Shown: positions 18,578 through 26,158 of the stretch, piece by piece | How the letters are laid out: each line of letters opens with the position of its first letter | Position numbering within the stretch: the stretch's first letter is position 1 | NCBI RefSeq assembly: GCF_900142845.1 | Contig: NZ_FSRU01000001.1 | Location: 1,178,001 to 1,242,000, forward strand | Direction of reading: 5' to 3' | Length of the DNA stretch: 64,000 bases | Source: Paraburkholderia phenazinium | GTDB lineage: Bacteria; Pseudomonadota; Gammaproteobacteria; Burkholderiales; Burkholderiaceae | Program-made: the position numbers and the translations under genes | The notes under the pieces: model-generated | Database searches by the model: none | Seen by the model: the letters and a program-made list of their open reading frames with translations, nothing else | What the model was told of the DNA's origin: nothing

Positions 18578-19582
18578 CTGCGCCACGGTCGAAACAGGGC
18601 GGCGCCGCCAGGCCAGCGCAATGAAACCCAGCGCACCGAGCAGCAACGGGCAATAGAGCGTCGCAAAGCGCCATAGCACCAACGCGGTGGCCATCGCCGC
18701 GCGCGGAACCCACGGCGCGAACGCGGCCGCCAACGCCAGATCTCCGCCGCCACCGCCGGCCGGCACGCCTGTCCAGAGCGCCGCGTGCAAGACGACGGCC
18801 TGCACGGCGAGCACAAAGCCAAGCGGCAAGCGGTAGCCGAGTTCATGCAGGATGAACCACAGCGCGCTATAACGCAGCAGCCATTGCAGCGTGGTCAGCA
18901 GCAGCAGGGCGGCGAGCCGCCCGCGGCCGCCGGTGAGCAGCAGCACCCATTGCTGGCGCACGCTTTGGCGAAACCGGGTCCAGCGGGCGCGCCGCGCACG
19001 CAGCCAGACTATGCGGCGTCCGGCTGCGTCCAGCGCCGCCGCGGCAGGACGCCGGCACAGCCACAGCACACCCGCGAGGAGCGCGAGGCCTGCCAGGGTG
19101 CCGACGATCGCAGGCAACGGAAAGTTCGGCGTCACCTGGGTGAGCGGACCGAGCGCGAGCAGAAACGAGATCGGCACGGCGATGGCGAAGAAGGTCAGAT
19201 CGAGCGCCTGATCGGCGCCGACCACCGTCGTGGCGAGCGCCCACGACGCGCCCGCCCGCTGCAGCAAACCCATGTTGACGCCATAGCCCGCCGCGCCCAG
19301 TGGCGAGACGAGAAATGCGAAATCGGTGACGACGGTTACGGTGAAGGTGCGCGCGAAGCGCAGCTTGAGTCCGAGCGCCGTTTGCATCAGGTGCAGCTTG
19401 CCGGCCTTCGCTGCGGCGCTTAGCGCGGCACTCGCAGCCAGCACCGCGAAGATCTGCACGGAGACGCTGCGCAGTCCGGCCAGCACCGCGTGTGCGCCCA
19501 GGATGAAAGGCGCGCCCATCGCCAGTCCCACGCCGAGCACAGCCAGCAGCGTCGCCGCATGGCGCACGGGGAGGCGGGTCAT
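18575..19582 (-). CDS. Lysylphosphatidylglycerol synthase TM-region-like (UPF0104) membrane protein
   Basis: The 335-residue protein from ATG 19582 consists of about eight hydrophobic helices separated by short basic loops. The segments FLVSPLGAAGYGVNMGLLQR and GADQALDLTFF match the conserved core of the LPG_synthase_TM/UPF0104 family, where such proteins act as lipid flippases or glycolipid export helpers. There is no cytoplasmic aminoacyl-transfer domain, so it is not a full MprF. It faces the GT2 gene at 17740-18489; the pair could make and translocate a glycolipid. A TTG six codons upstream is a weaker start. Confidence 0.75.
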   Translation of the reverse strand: MTRLPVRHAATLLAVLGVGLAMGAPFILGAHAVLAGLRSVSVQIFAVLAASAALSAAAKAGKLHLMQTALGLKLRFARTFTVTVVTDFAFLVSPLGAAGYGVNMGLLQRAGASWALATTVVGADQALDLTFFAIAVPISFLLALGPLTQVTPNFPLPAIVGTLAGLALLAGVLWLCRRPAAAALDAAGRRIVWLRARRARWTRFRQSVRQQWVLLLTGGRGRLAALLLLTTLQWLLRYSALWFILHELGYRLPLGFVLAVQAVVLHAALWTGVPAGGGGGDLALAAAFAPWVPRAAMATALVLWRFATLYCPLLLGALGFIALAWRRRPVSTVAQ

Positions 19583-19796
19583 GTGTTGGGCACGCTCCAA
19601 GTTGTCTTGACGGGAGTGGGTTCGTTGGGGGACGTGAGATCGCGGTTATCGGCCGGCTGCTCCGCGAATGCGAACAGTGAATGCTAGATTGCCTGGATGA
19701 ATCTTTTAAGTCAACGACCGCACAGGCGCAAGCGCGCGCCGCCTGCGCCCGTTTTCCGCATTGCGTAGGGCTGCTGCGACGCACTCGCTTGCTTGC

Positions 19797-20312
19797 TCAC
19801 TCGCTTGCGATCGAAGGCGGCGCGTGTTCGTCCATCGAATTGACCGCGACACGTTGCTCGCCTGCCTGCATGGACTGCAGCGGAAGCGCAACGAACACGC
19901 TGATGCGGCGCAGGATCTGCCGGAACACCTGCTCGAATACGCGCTTCTGTTCGGCCTCGTCGCCGGCTGCTTCCAGCGGGTCCGCGAAATTCCACTGGCA
20001 AAAAACCGGCTTGCCCGGGAAAGCCGGCGCGTGCGCCTCGCCGGCTTCTTCGCACATGGCGATCACCACATTCATCACCGGGGCGTCCGCCGTCGTATAG
20101 ACGTTCCAGCTTTTGGGCCTGACTTTGCCGAGGTCGCCCATGGTGGGGCGCAGTTGCGCGAGCGTGAGCGGGTGCACGTCTGCCGCGGGTTCAATGCCGG
20201 CGCTGAACGCTTCGAAGCGCTCGGCGCCCAGTTCGCGAAGCAACGCTTCGGCCATGACGCTGCGCGCCGAATTGGCGCGACACAGGAACAGCACATTGCA
20301 CTTCCGGCTCAT
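19797..20312 (-). CDS. arsC: Arsenate reductase, low-molecular-weight phosphatase type
   Basis: The 171-residue protein has the LMW tyrosine-phosphatase P-loop CRANSARS at residues 11-18 (nucleophile Cys11, Arg17), followed by MAEALLRELG and AFSAGIEPA. Thioredoxin- or mycothiol-linked ArsC enzymes reduce arsenate to arsenite. The C-terminal part includes a Cys in AMCEEAGEAHAP and one in KPVFCQWNF that could serve as resolving cysteines; the usual CX6C arrangement is not exact. The C-terminal 35 residues extend past the usual domain. No arsR or arsB is adjacent, so phosphatase activity on another substrate remains possible. Confidence 0.8.
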   Translation of the reverse strand: MSRKCNVLFLCRANSARSVMAEALLRELGAERFEAFSAGIEPAADVHPLTLAQLRPTMGDLGKVRPKSWNVYTTADAPVMNVVIAMCEEAGEAHAPAFPGKPVFCQWNFADPLEAAGDEAEQKRVFEQVFRQILRRISVFVALPLQSMQAGEQRVAVNSMDEHAPPSIASE

Positions 20313-20380
20313 TGAACCACCCCGTAATATTCTGGTGACAAACTTTGTTGAGAATTCTCCGAGAAGAGTTTTGCGTGCCG

Positions 20381-20689
20381 ATGACAGACATCGCGCCGCG
20401 CGACACGTTTAGAACAAAACTATCGTCTGAGGGCCGTTTGAATCACTCTGCCAAATCGATCTCCGTGCATTCGCCGATGCATCGAACCGTAGAAGAGCTG
20501 TCGTTTGCGTTTGTTGTCCTGTTGAACCAGCCGCTTGCCAGAACGGAGGCGGCAAATCGTTTCGAGCGCTTGTGGAACGAAACGAACGAAGCCGCAAGTG
20601 CGAGCCTCGGCACCGAGCATGCCGTCAGCTACATTGCGTTGCTCAAAGATATGGATGCGCGATGGCGCTGTCTCAGGGTGTTGAACTAG
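20381..20689 (+). CDS. Small protein of unknown function divergent from arsC
   Basis: An open frame of 102 residues begins at ATG 20381, 68 bp from the divergent arsC start. The second half is convincingly protein-like (FAFVVLLNQPLARTEAANRF), with helix-forming periodicity. The first 30 residues are nondescript, and a later start at ATG 20477 is possible. No family was recognised and no strong ribosome site was seen. It is kept because its base composition and codon use look coding and no longer ORF competes here. Confidence 0.4.
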   Translation: MTDIAPRDTFRTKLSSEGRLNHSAKSISVHSPMHRTVEELSFAFVVLLNQPLARTEAANRFERLWNETNEAASASLGTEHAVSYIALLKDMDARWRCLRVLN

Positions 20690-20759
20690 CGTACGACGAA
20701 CACGATGAGAGACCCGTCCGAGCCGGAATGAGGGATGAGGTTAACGGCACGATTGAATA

Positions 20760-20783
20760 AAACTTTAGGAGAAACTTTAGAGA
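20760..20783 (+). repeat. Tandem 12-bp repeat upstream of chemosensory operon
   Basis: AAACTTTAGGAG is followed directly by AAACTTTAGAGA, so AAACTTTAG occurs twice with a 12-bp period, about 210-230 bp before the kinase gene. It could be a tandem activator site. Confidence 0.4.
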
Positions 20784-20854
20784 AATATCGTGCATTCGGA
20801 ATGCGCAACAATTACTTTCTATTTATTGCGGATTCCTCAGTTGATTTGATCGGG

Positions 20855-20880
20855 GACCGATCGTTGGTCATCGATCGGTC
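20855..20880. promoter_or_regulatory. Perfect 9-bp inverted repeat, candidate operator
   Basis: GACCGATCG at 20855-20863 and CGATCGGTC at 20872-20880 are separated by 8 bp, 110 bp upstream of the kinase start. The symmetry fits a dimeric repressor or activator site. The regulator is unknown. Confidence 0.5.
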
Positions 20881-20990
20881 ACATACCATCCCGGATAATC
20901 GTGGCGCTCGACGAAACCGACCAACATCACAAGGTCGAGCCGCTCTCATGAAGAGCAGGCCACGCACGTTACACCCGGGGAATTGCATAC

Positions 20991-23372
20991 ATGACTATCC
21001 GTCATCGCATCACGCTATTGGTCATCCTGATGTTCGTCGCACTGTCCGCGATTGGCGGCTATGCGGTCTACCAGACCCGGCACAGCGCCGCCGAGGTCAA
21101 GCAGGTGACGGAAGGGGTGGTGCCTAGCGCGCTCGCTTCGGCCGATCTGGTTTCGCAGGTCAAGGACGTGCAACTGGCCATCATGACGCTGGTCTACGCG
21201 CCGGACGGCAATGTGGTCGCGCAGGCACAGGACGAACTCAAGGCCAAGAAAGCGGCGCTGCAGCAGGCTCTCGCGCTGCAGGCACGTGACGCGGCGAGCC
21301 AGGCCCAGAAGGGTCTCGTCTCCCAGGCCGCCGACAGCATCGAAAACTACTTCTCGGCCATCGACGATACGGCCAAGATGAAGGCCGCCGGCAAGAACGA
21401 ACTGGCGCAAGCGTATCTGTTCGCGAACGTGGCGCAGTATCGCGACGAGCTCGAAGGCATTGTCGAGACGCTGCGTATCGAAAAGAATCGCGAGAAGGAT
21501 GAGGCGATCACCACGCTGAACGGCACGCTTTCGACCACCACCACCGCGATTGCCATCGTCACCGGTATTGCGATCATCCTGTTGACCTCGATAGGCTCGC
21601 TGCTGTACCGCCAGATCACGCGTCCGCTGACCCGCATGCAGGCCATGATGAGCGAGATCGCTTCGAGCCAGGACTTTACGCGCCGGGTGCCGGTGGGCCG
21701 GATGGACGAAATCGGCCATTCGATCGTGGCGTTCAACGGCATGATCGAAAAGATTCAGGAAAGCTCGCTCCAGCTCAAGCAGAAGACCGCCGATATTCAG
21801 GCGATGTTGCAGAACATGCAGCAGGGTATCCTGACGGTGATCGAAGGCGCGGTGATTCATTCGGAGTACTCGGCGTATCTGGAAGCCATCTTCGAAACCC
21901 GTGACATTGCCGGCCGCAGTCTGATGGATCTGGTATTCGCGGATACGGACCTCGGCGCGGACGTGTTGTCGCAAGTCGACGCGGCGAGTTACGCCTGCCT
22001 CGGCGAAGACGCCATCAACTTCGCGTTCAACGAGCATCTGCTGGTTACGGAAATCTCCAAACGCATGCCGGACGGCCGCGTGAAGATTCTCGACCTGAAC
22101 TGGTCGGCGATTACCGACGATAGCGATACGATCGTGCGCCTGATGCTGTGCGTGCGCGACGTGACCGAACTGCGCAAGCTGGCCGCCGAAGCGGGCGAGC
22201 AGAAGCGCAGGCTGGAAATGATCGGCGAGATTCTCGCGGTGAGCGAAGAGAAGTTCCACCACTTCATCGAGAGCTCGGCTGGTTTTATCAACGAGAACGA
22301 GCGCATCATCCGCCAGCATTCGCAGGCCGACCGCGAAGCGATCTCCGAATTGTTCCGCAACATGCACACCATCAAGGGCAATGCGCGGACCTATAACCTG
22401 CAGCACCTGACCAACATCGTGCACGAGACGGAGCAGCGTTACCACGAACTGCGTCACGCGGAAGCCGACGAGGTATGGGACCAGGACAGCCTGATGCAGG
22501 AACTGGCGCGCGTGCGTGCCGCAGTGGAAAGCTACGCGACGATCAACGAAGTCAGCCTCGGACGCAAGGGCGCGAGCCGCCGCGAAAGCGCGGAGCGCTA
22601 CCTGATGGTCGACATCGCGCATATCCAGGAGAGCTTGCGTCTGATCGAAACGGCCAGGTCCGACGATCTGCACGCGCTGCAGTCGATGCGCGAGAACGTG
22701 CGGCAAACCTTGCGCGTGCTGGGGACGGAAACGGTGGGCGAAGCGCTGTCCGGTGTACTCGAATCGCTGCCGTCGCTGGCTCAGGAGCTGGGTAAGGAAG
22801 CGCCGCGCGTCCGTATCGACGACAACGGTTACCGCCTGCGCCGCGAGGCCGGCAGCGCGTTGAAGAACGTGTTCATGCATCTGCTGCGCAACTCCGTCGA
22901 CCACGGTCTCGAAGCCGCCGACGTGCGTAGCGCGCAAGGCAAGCCGGCCGCGGGTGCGATCGATATCGAAGTGGGCGTCGACGAAGGCGCGCTGCAGATC
23001 ACGCTCAGCGACGATGGCCGCGGTCTCGCGCTGAAGCGGATCCGCGGCATGGCGATCGAGAAGGGCTGGATTGAAGCGGACCAGCATCTGAGCGACGAGG
23101 ATATCGCCGAGCTGATTTTCCGTCCGGGTTTCTCCACGGCCGATCAGGTTACCGAAGTATCGGGGCGCGGTGTGGGCATGGACGCGGTGCGCGATTTCCT
23201 CCGGCGTGAGCATGGCAGCATCGCGCTGCGCTTTACCGACCATCACGAGGGCGCGGATTTCCGTCAGTTCCAGACCATCGTGAATCTGCCGGAAAAACTC
23301 GCGGTGGACACGCTCGGCACGCCGGCGCGCGGCGAGGCGGACGAGCTGCCGCTCGATACGCTGGCTGATTAA
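20991..23372 (+). CDS. Membrane-bound CheA-like histidine kinase without CheW domain
   Basis: The protein has 793 residues. TM1 is at about 8-28, then a periplasmic four-helix-type sensor to about 180, TM2 about 183-205, HAMP about 205-260, a PAS-like domain about 270-395, a short coiled coil, an Hpt domain with MHTIKGNARTY (phosphoacceptor His459), and a CheA-type ATPase at about 625-760 (HLLRNSVDHGLE, DDGRGL, FRPGFSTADQ, GRGVGMDAV). The C-terminal CheW-like P5 domain of CheA is missing; the chain ends about 30 residues after the ATPase. It should trans-autophosphorylate His459 and pass phosphate to the CheY at 25724. It merges the receptor and kinase roles that chemotaxis splits between MCP and CheA. 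It is the first gene of a five-gene same-strand cluster. Confidence 0.9.
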   Translation: MTIRHRITLLVILMFVALSAIGGYAVYQTRHSAAEVKQVTEGVVPSALASADLVSQVKDVQLAIMTLVYAPDGNVVAQAQDELKAKKAALQQALALQARDAASQAQKGLVSQAADSIENYFSAIDDTAKMKAAGKNELAQAYLFANVAQYRDELEGIVETLRIEKNREKDEAITTLNGTLSTTTTAIAIVTGIAIILLTSIGSLLYRQITRPLTRMQAMMSEIASSQDFTRRVPVGRMDEIGHSIVAFNGMIEKIQESSLQLKQKTADIQAMLQNMQQGILTVIEGAVIHSEYSAYLEAIFETRDIAGRSLMDLVFADTDLGADVLSQVDAASYACLGEDAINFAFNEHLLVTEISKRMPDGRVKILDLNWSAITDDSDTIVRLMLCVRDVTELRKLAAEAGEQKRRLEMIGEILAVSEEKFHHFIESSAGFINENERIIRQHSQADREAISELFRNMHTIKGNARTYNLQHLTNIVHETEQRYHELRHAEADEVWDQDSLMQELARVRAAVESYATINEVSLGRKGASRRESAERYLMVDIAHIQESLRLIETARSDDLHALQSMRENVRQTLRVLGTETVGEALSGVLESLPSLAQELGKEAPRVRIDDNGYRLRREAGSALKNVFMHLLRNSVDHGLEAADVRSAQGKPAAGAIDIEVGVDEGALQITLSDDGRGLALKRIRGMAIEKGWIEADQHLSDEDIAELIFRPGFSTADQVTEVSGRGVGMDAVRDFLRREHGSIALRFTDHHEGADFRQFQTIVNLPEKLAVDTLGTPARGEADELPLDTLAD

Positions 23373-23446
23373 GCCGCTCAATGGTCTGCTAACTGAGCGA
23401 CCAACTACGCGCTCATCGCTGCGATGGGCTCTCGGAAGGATGGGTT

Positions 23447-24169
23447 GTGATTCAACAGTATCTTTTAGGCGCATTGGCAGGCGGCGTCGTCACTGCCCTT
23501 GTGGCGCTGGCGGCGCACCGGCTGGCTAGCGCACGGGCAATGCGCCGGCTGCGTTCCGAAGCGGAGCGGCAGGTGCACACGCTGACGCAGGCAGGCGACG
23601 CGCAAAGCGAGCTGATCGGTTTGCACGAGCAGCAGACACAGGCGCTGGAAGCCTCGATCGCGCAGTTGCGTACGGAACTGACGCAGCAGTCGGCGAGCGC
23701 CGACGAAGTGCGCGCAGAACTGAAGGCGGCCCTGGAGGGTAAGGACCAGCTTGCTCACAAGGCCACTCAACTAGCCGCCGAAGCCGCACGTCTGAAAGGT
23801 CTCGCCGGTACGTTCGAGCGCTGGCACGAGCAGATGATTTCGTTGATGACGCAAAACCAGGACATGCACGCGAAGAATCGCGAGCTGTCGTCGATTGTCC
23901 GCCATGTGGTCATCGTTTCGCTGAATGCCTCGATCGAAGCGGCGCGCGCCGGCACGGCGGGGCGTGGCTTTGCGGTGGTGGCGAGCGAGGTGCGGGCGCT
24001 GGCGGCGCGCTCCGAAGAACTGTCGAAAAGCTACCGCGATAGTCTGCATCGCAACGACCTGACGACCACGGCGACCTTCCAGGACATCCAGGCGGGCGGC
24101 AAGATGATTACCGCTTCGCTCTCCAGCGTCGAGTCGTTGGCTAACCAGTTTCAATCCACGCTTCATTAG
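23447..24169 (+). CDS. MCP-like signalling hairpin with membrane anchor, no ligand domain
   Basis: The protein has 240 residues from GTG 23447, with AAGGA 7 bp upstream. A single N-terminal hydrophobic helix (about 4-22) anchors it, with no periplasmic domain. A long coiled coil (about 30-150) leads into a chemoreceptor-type tip, ASIEAARAGTAGRGFAVVA and SEVRALAARS (about 160-190), then a return helix. The tip is the conserved protein-interaction subdomain of methyl-accepting proteins, but the helices are short and no clear methylation sites or CheR tether are present. It lies 74 bp after the kinase gene and shortly before the CheX-like genes. It may be an accessory scaffold or sensor coupling for the kinase. 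Confidence 0.85.
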   Translation: MIQQYLLGALAGGVVTALVALAAHRLASARAMRRLRSEAERQVHTLTQAGDAQSELIGLHEQQTQALEASIAQLRTELTQQSASADEVRAELKAALEGKDQLAHKATQLAAEAARLKGLAGTFERWHEQMISLMTQNQDMHAKNRELSSIVRHVVIVSLNASIEAARAGTAGRGFAVVASEVRALAARSEELSKSYRDSLHRNDLTTTATFQDIQAGGKMITASLSSVESLANQFQSTLH

Positions 24170-24177
24170 GCATCGAC

Positions 24178-24717
24178 GTGATCAGTGCGCATGCGAAGGA
24201 CAGCATCGAACGCATCGTTTTCAAGGCGGCTAAGTCGCGTCTGACGATGGATGCGGGCGACGTCTGCGAGATCGTGCCGGCCGGCGCGCATGGCGCGCAC
24301 AGTCTGCCCGATGCGAACCTGGTGGTGCTGACGATCTCGGGCATTGCATTCCGGCTGCTCCTGATCGTTCATTTCGACGAGGACGAGCGTACGCATCAGT
24401 ACTTCGTCAAGGAAGAGTCCGAACGCGCGTTTCTCGAAGTCTTTCTGGAGATATGCAACCTGTGCTGTGGCGCGGTGAACCAGGAACTACTGAATTATTT
24501 TCCGGATCTGGGCATGTCGACGCCCTATGTGCTGAGCGCGCGTTGCATGCCCTACCTGGAGGCGCTCAAGCCGGAGTTTCTGGCCTCGTATGCGGTCACG
24601 ATCAACAATGCTGTCGGTTTAGGGGCAACGGTCTGCGTGTGCGCGCATGCGCCGATCGACTTTGTTGCCGACGTAAGCGCAGTCGAAGATACCAGCGGTG
24701 AACTCGAGCTGTTTTGA
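24178..24717 (+). CDS. CheX/CheC-like phosphatase-type protein
   Basis: The protein has 179 residues from GTG 24178. The CheX/CheC signature is readable: Glu91-x-x-Asn94 in LEICNLCCG, followed by Gly98 and by GMSTP at about 112-116. In CheX, the Glu/Asn pair inserts into the receiver active site and hydrolyses phospho-aspartate. The sequence predicts a cytosolic alpha/beta protein. It ends in GELELF, shared almost exactly with the next protein's end (GELDLF). It begins 8 bp after the MCP-like stop, in the same operon as a CheY, its expected substrate. The N-terminal 40 residues have no clear match. Confidence 0.8.
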   Translation: MISAHAKDSIERIVFKAAKSRLTMDAGDVCEIVPAGAHGAHSLPDANLVVLTISGIAFRLLLIVHFDEDERTHQYFVKEESERAFLEVFLEICNLCCGAVNQELLNYFPDLGMSTPYVLSARCMPYLEALKPEFLASYAVTINNAVGLGATVCVCAHAPIDFVADVSAVEDTSGELELF

Positions 24718-24742
24718 ATGGTGCAGGAAGCAGGGAAGCGAG

Positions 24743-25702
24743 ATGAACGAGAACAAGCCAGTCAGCAAGGTGTTGGTCCTTGAGGATTGTCCGGCGCACG
24801 TCGAAGCGATAAGGCAGTTCTGCGACGAGAACAACCTGATTGGCGTGAAGGTGGCCAAAAGCCGGCTCGCGTCGGCATTGCGCTCGAACTTCGATCTGGG
24901 GGCGATCTTCGTTTCCGGGAGCTACGGCGGATCGAGCGAAGAGAGCGCCGCGATTGCGCGCAAGATTCACGCGGCGCGGCCTGAGTTGCCGATCATCATG
25001 CGACGCGGCACGGACGCTGGGCCCGGCGACGTGCCGGCGGCGCTGGATGCGGTGGTGTGCGGCAGCTACGTGGCGAGCGATATGGCGTCGCTGCGCAAGC
25101 TGATCGACGAATATATTTTCAACCGCGAGTATCCGAATGCGCTGGTGCGCGGCATTGCGGAGCTGACGAGTGCGGTGCTGGCGAGTCTCTTCAGCGACAT
25201 GGACGTCGCGGTGGATGCGCCCTGTATTGTGCGCGACCGCATTATCTTCGGCGAAGTGTTCAGCCTGATTCCGCTGGAGAGCACCTGGTGCCGCGGCTAC
25301 ATGATGATCCAGGCGGAAGAGGAGCCGATTCTCGATCTGCTCAACCGGCGTGAGACGTCCCAGGGTGCGGCCGATTTCCGCGATCTGAACAGTCTGCTCG
25401 GCGAGTTGACCAATCTGATCTGGGGCGCCTTCAAGAATCGCTACGTGGGCGACGCGGACGGCTTGTCGCATAGTCAGGTGCAGGTGCCGCTCCTGATCAA
25501 CCATAAGCAGAAGTACATCTCATTCGGTTCGGAGAGCCCGCATTTGTGCTTTACGTACCGGTTGAAGGATGAGCAGTCGGGGCGCACGGTGACGCTGCAT
25601 CAGCGTTTTGCCTTCAGCCTGAGCTGGTCGCCGGAAGACTTTCAGGAATTCGAACAAGCTGCCGGCGCGACGATAGGCGCGGGCGAGCTCGATTTATTTT
25701 GA
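24743..25702 (+). CDS. Pseudo-receiver fused to CheX-like domain
   Basis: The protein has 319 residues from ATG 24743. Residues 8-125 look like a response-regulator receiver (KVLVLEDCPAHVEAI, paired acids Glu14/Asp15). The phosphoacceptor position falls in AIFVSGSYG, with no Asp, and the usual Lys is not evident, so it is probably not phosphorylated. Residues 135-300 form a CheX-like domain with Glu221-x-x-Asn224 in LLGELTNLIWG. The last six residues are GELDLF. It lies between the first CheX-like gene and CheY on the same strand. A phosphatase or phosphate-buffering role on CheY is the leading idea, with the pseudo-receiver as a possible docking domain. Confidence 0.78.
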   Translation: MNENKPVSKVLVLEDCPAHVEAIRQFCDENNLIGVKVAKSRLASALRSNFDLGAIFVSGSYGGSSEESAAIARKIHAARPELPIIMRRGTDAGPGDVPAALDAVVCGSYVASDMASLRKLIDEYIFNREYPNALVRGIAELTSAVLASLFSDMDVAVDAPCIVRDRIIFGEVFSLIPLESTWCRGYMMIQAEEEPILDLLNRRETSQGAADFRDLNSLLGELTNLIWGAFKNRYVGDADGLSHSQVQVPLLINHKQKYISFGSESPHLCFTYRLKDEQSGRTVTLHQRFAFSLSWSPEDFQEFEQAAGATIGAGELDLF

Positions 25703-25723
25703 CTGATGCCATAGGAAACAGAC

Positions 25724-26089
25724 ATGTCGAAAATTCTGGTTGTGGATGACTCGAGCACGGTGCGCGACGAAGTGGCCGGCTTCCTGAGAAAGAACGGGCT
25801 GGACGTGGATACGGCCGTGGACGGCAAGGACGGCCTCACCAAGCTCAAGGGCAGCCCGGGCATCAAGCTCGTGATCAGCGACGTCAACATGCCGAATATG
25901 GACGGCCTGACGATGGTCGAGAAGATCCGCGGCGAACTGGGCAACAGCACGGTCAATGTGATCATGCTGACCACCGAGAGCAGCCCGGCCATGAAGGAAC
26001 GCGGCAAGGCCGCCGGCGTCAAGGGCTGGATCGTCAAGCCGTTCAAGGGTGAGGCGGTGCTGGAGACGTTCCGCAAGCTGGCGGGCTGA
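25724..26089 (+). CDS. CheY-like single-domain response regulator
   Basis: This 121-residue receiver domain has no output domain. All phosphorylation residues are present: Asp8/Asp9, phosphoacceptor Asp53 in VISDVNMPNMDG, Thr83-84 (MLTTE) and Lys105 in IVKPF. It should receive phosphate from the kinase at 20991 and act through protein contacts, as CheY does at the flagellar motor; the real target is unknown. It is the last gene of the cluster, 21 bp after the preceding stop, with a small hairpin downstream. It could drive motility, pili, secretion or adhesion. Confidence 0.93.
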   Translation: MSKILVVDDSSTVRDEVAGFLRKNGLDVDTAVDGKDGLTKLKGSPGIKLVISDVNMPNMDGLTMVEKIRGELGNSTVNVIMLTTESSPAMKERGKAAGVKGWIVKPFKGEAVLETFRKLAG

Positions 26090-26115
26090 TTGCGGCGGTT
26101 GGAGTGATTCGGCGC

Positions 26116-26136
26116 ATGCACGTAAAATCCGTGCAT
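26116..26136. terminator. Short hairpin after the CheY gene
   Basis: ATGCACG at 26116-26122 pairs with CGTGCAT at 26130-26136 around a TAAAATC loop, 27 bp after the operon's last stop. No T-run follows the stem, so it is a weak terminator candidate. Confidence 0.35.
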
Positions 26137-26158
26137 TCTGAATCGAGGAACCCATTCC

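Larger units (their letters stand above)
20690..20990. promoter_or_regulatory. Upstream region of the chemosensory operon
   Basis: This 301-bp region is noticeably AT-richer than its surroundings and holds no credible gene. It contains a 12-bp tandem repeat (20760-20783) and a perfect 9-bp inverted repeat (20855-20880), listed separately. The kinase gene starts at 20991, with a weak GGGGA ribosome site. Confidence 0.55.

Noticed and set aside
21015..23474. 819-codon leftward open frame opposite the CheA-like kinase
   Set aside because: It is a GC-skew shadow of the kinase gene; composition is His/Arg/Gln-rich and no motif or ribosome site is present.
24697..24717. Beta-clamp-binding motif at the CheX-like C-terminus
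   Set aside because: GELELF resembles QL(S/D)LF but lacks the Gln, and the protein context is phosphosignalling; kept only as an alternative explanation for the shared tail.
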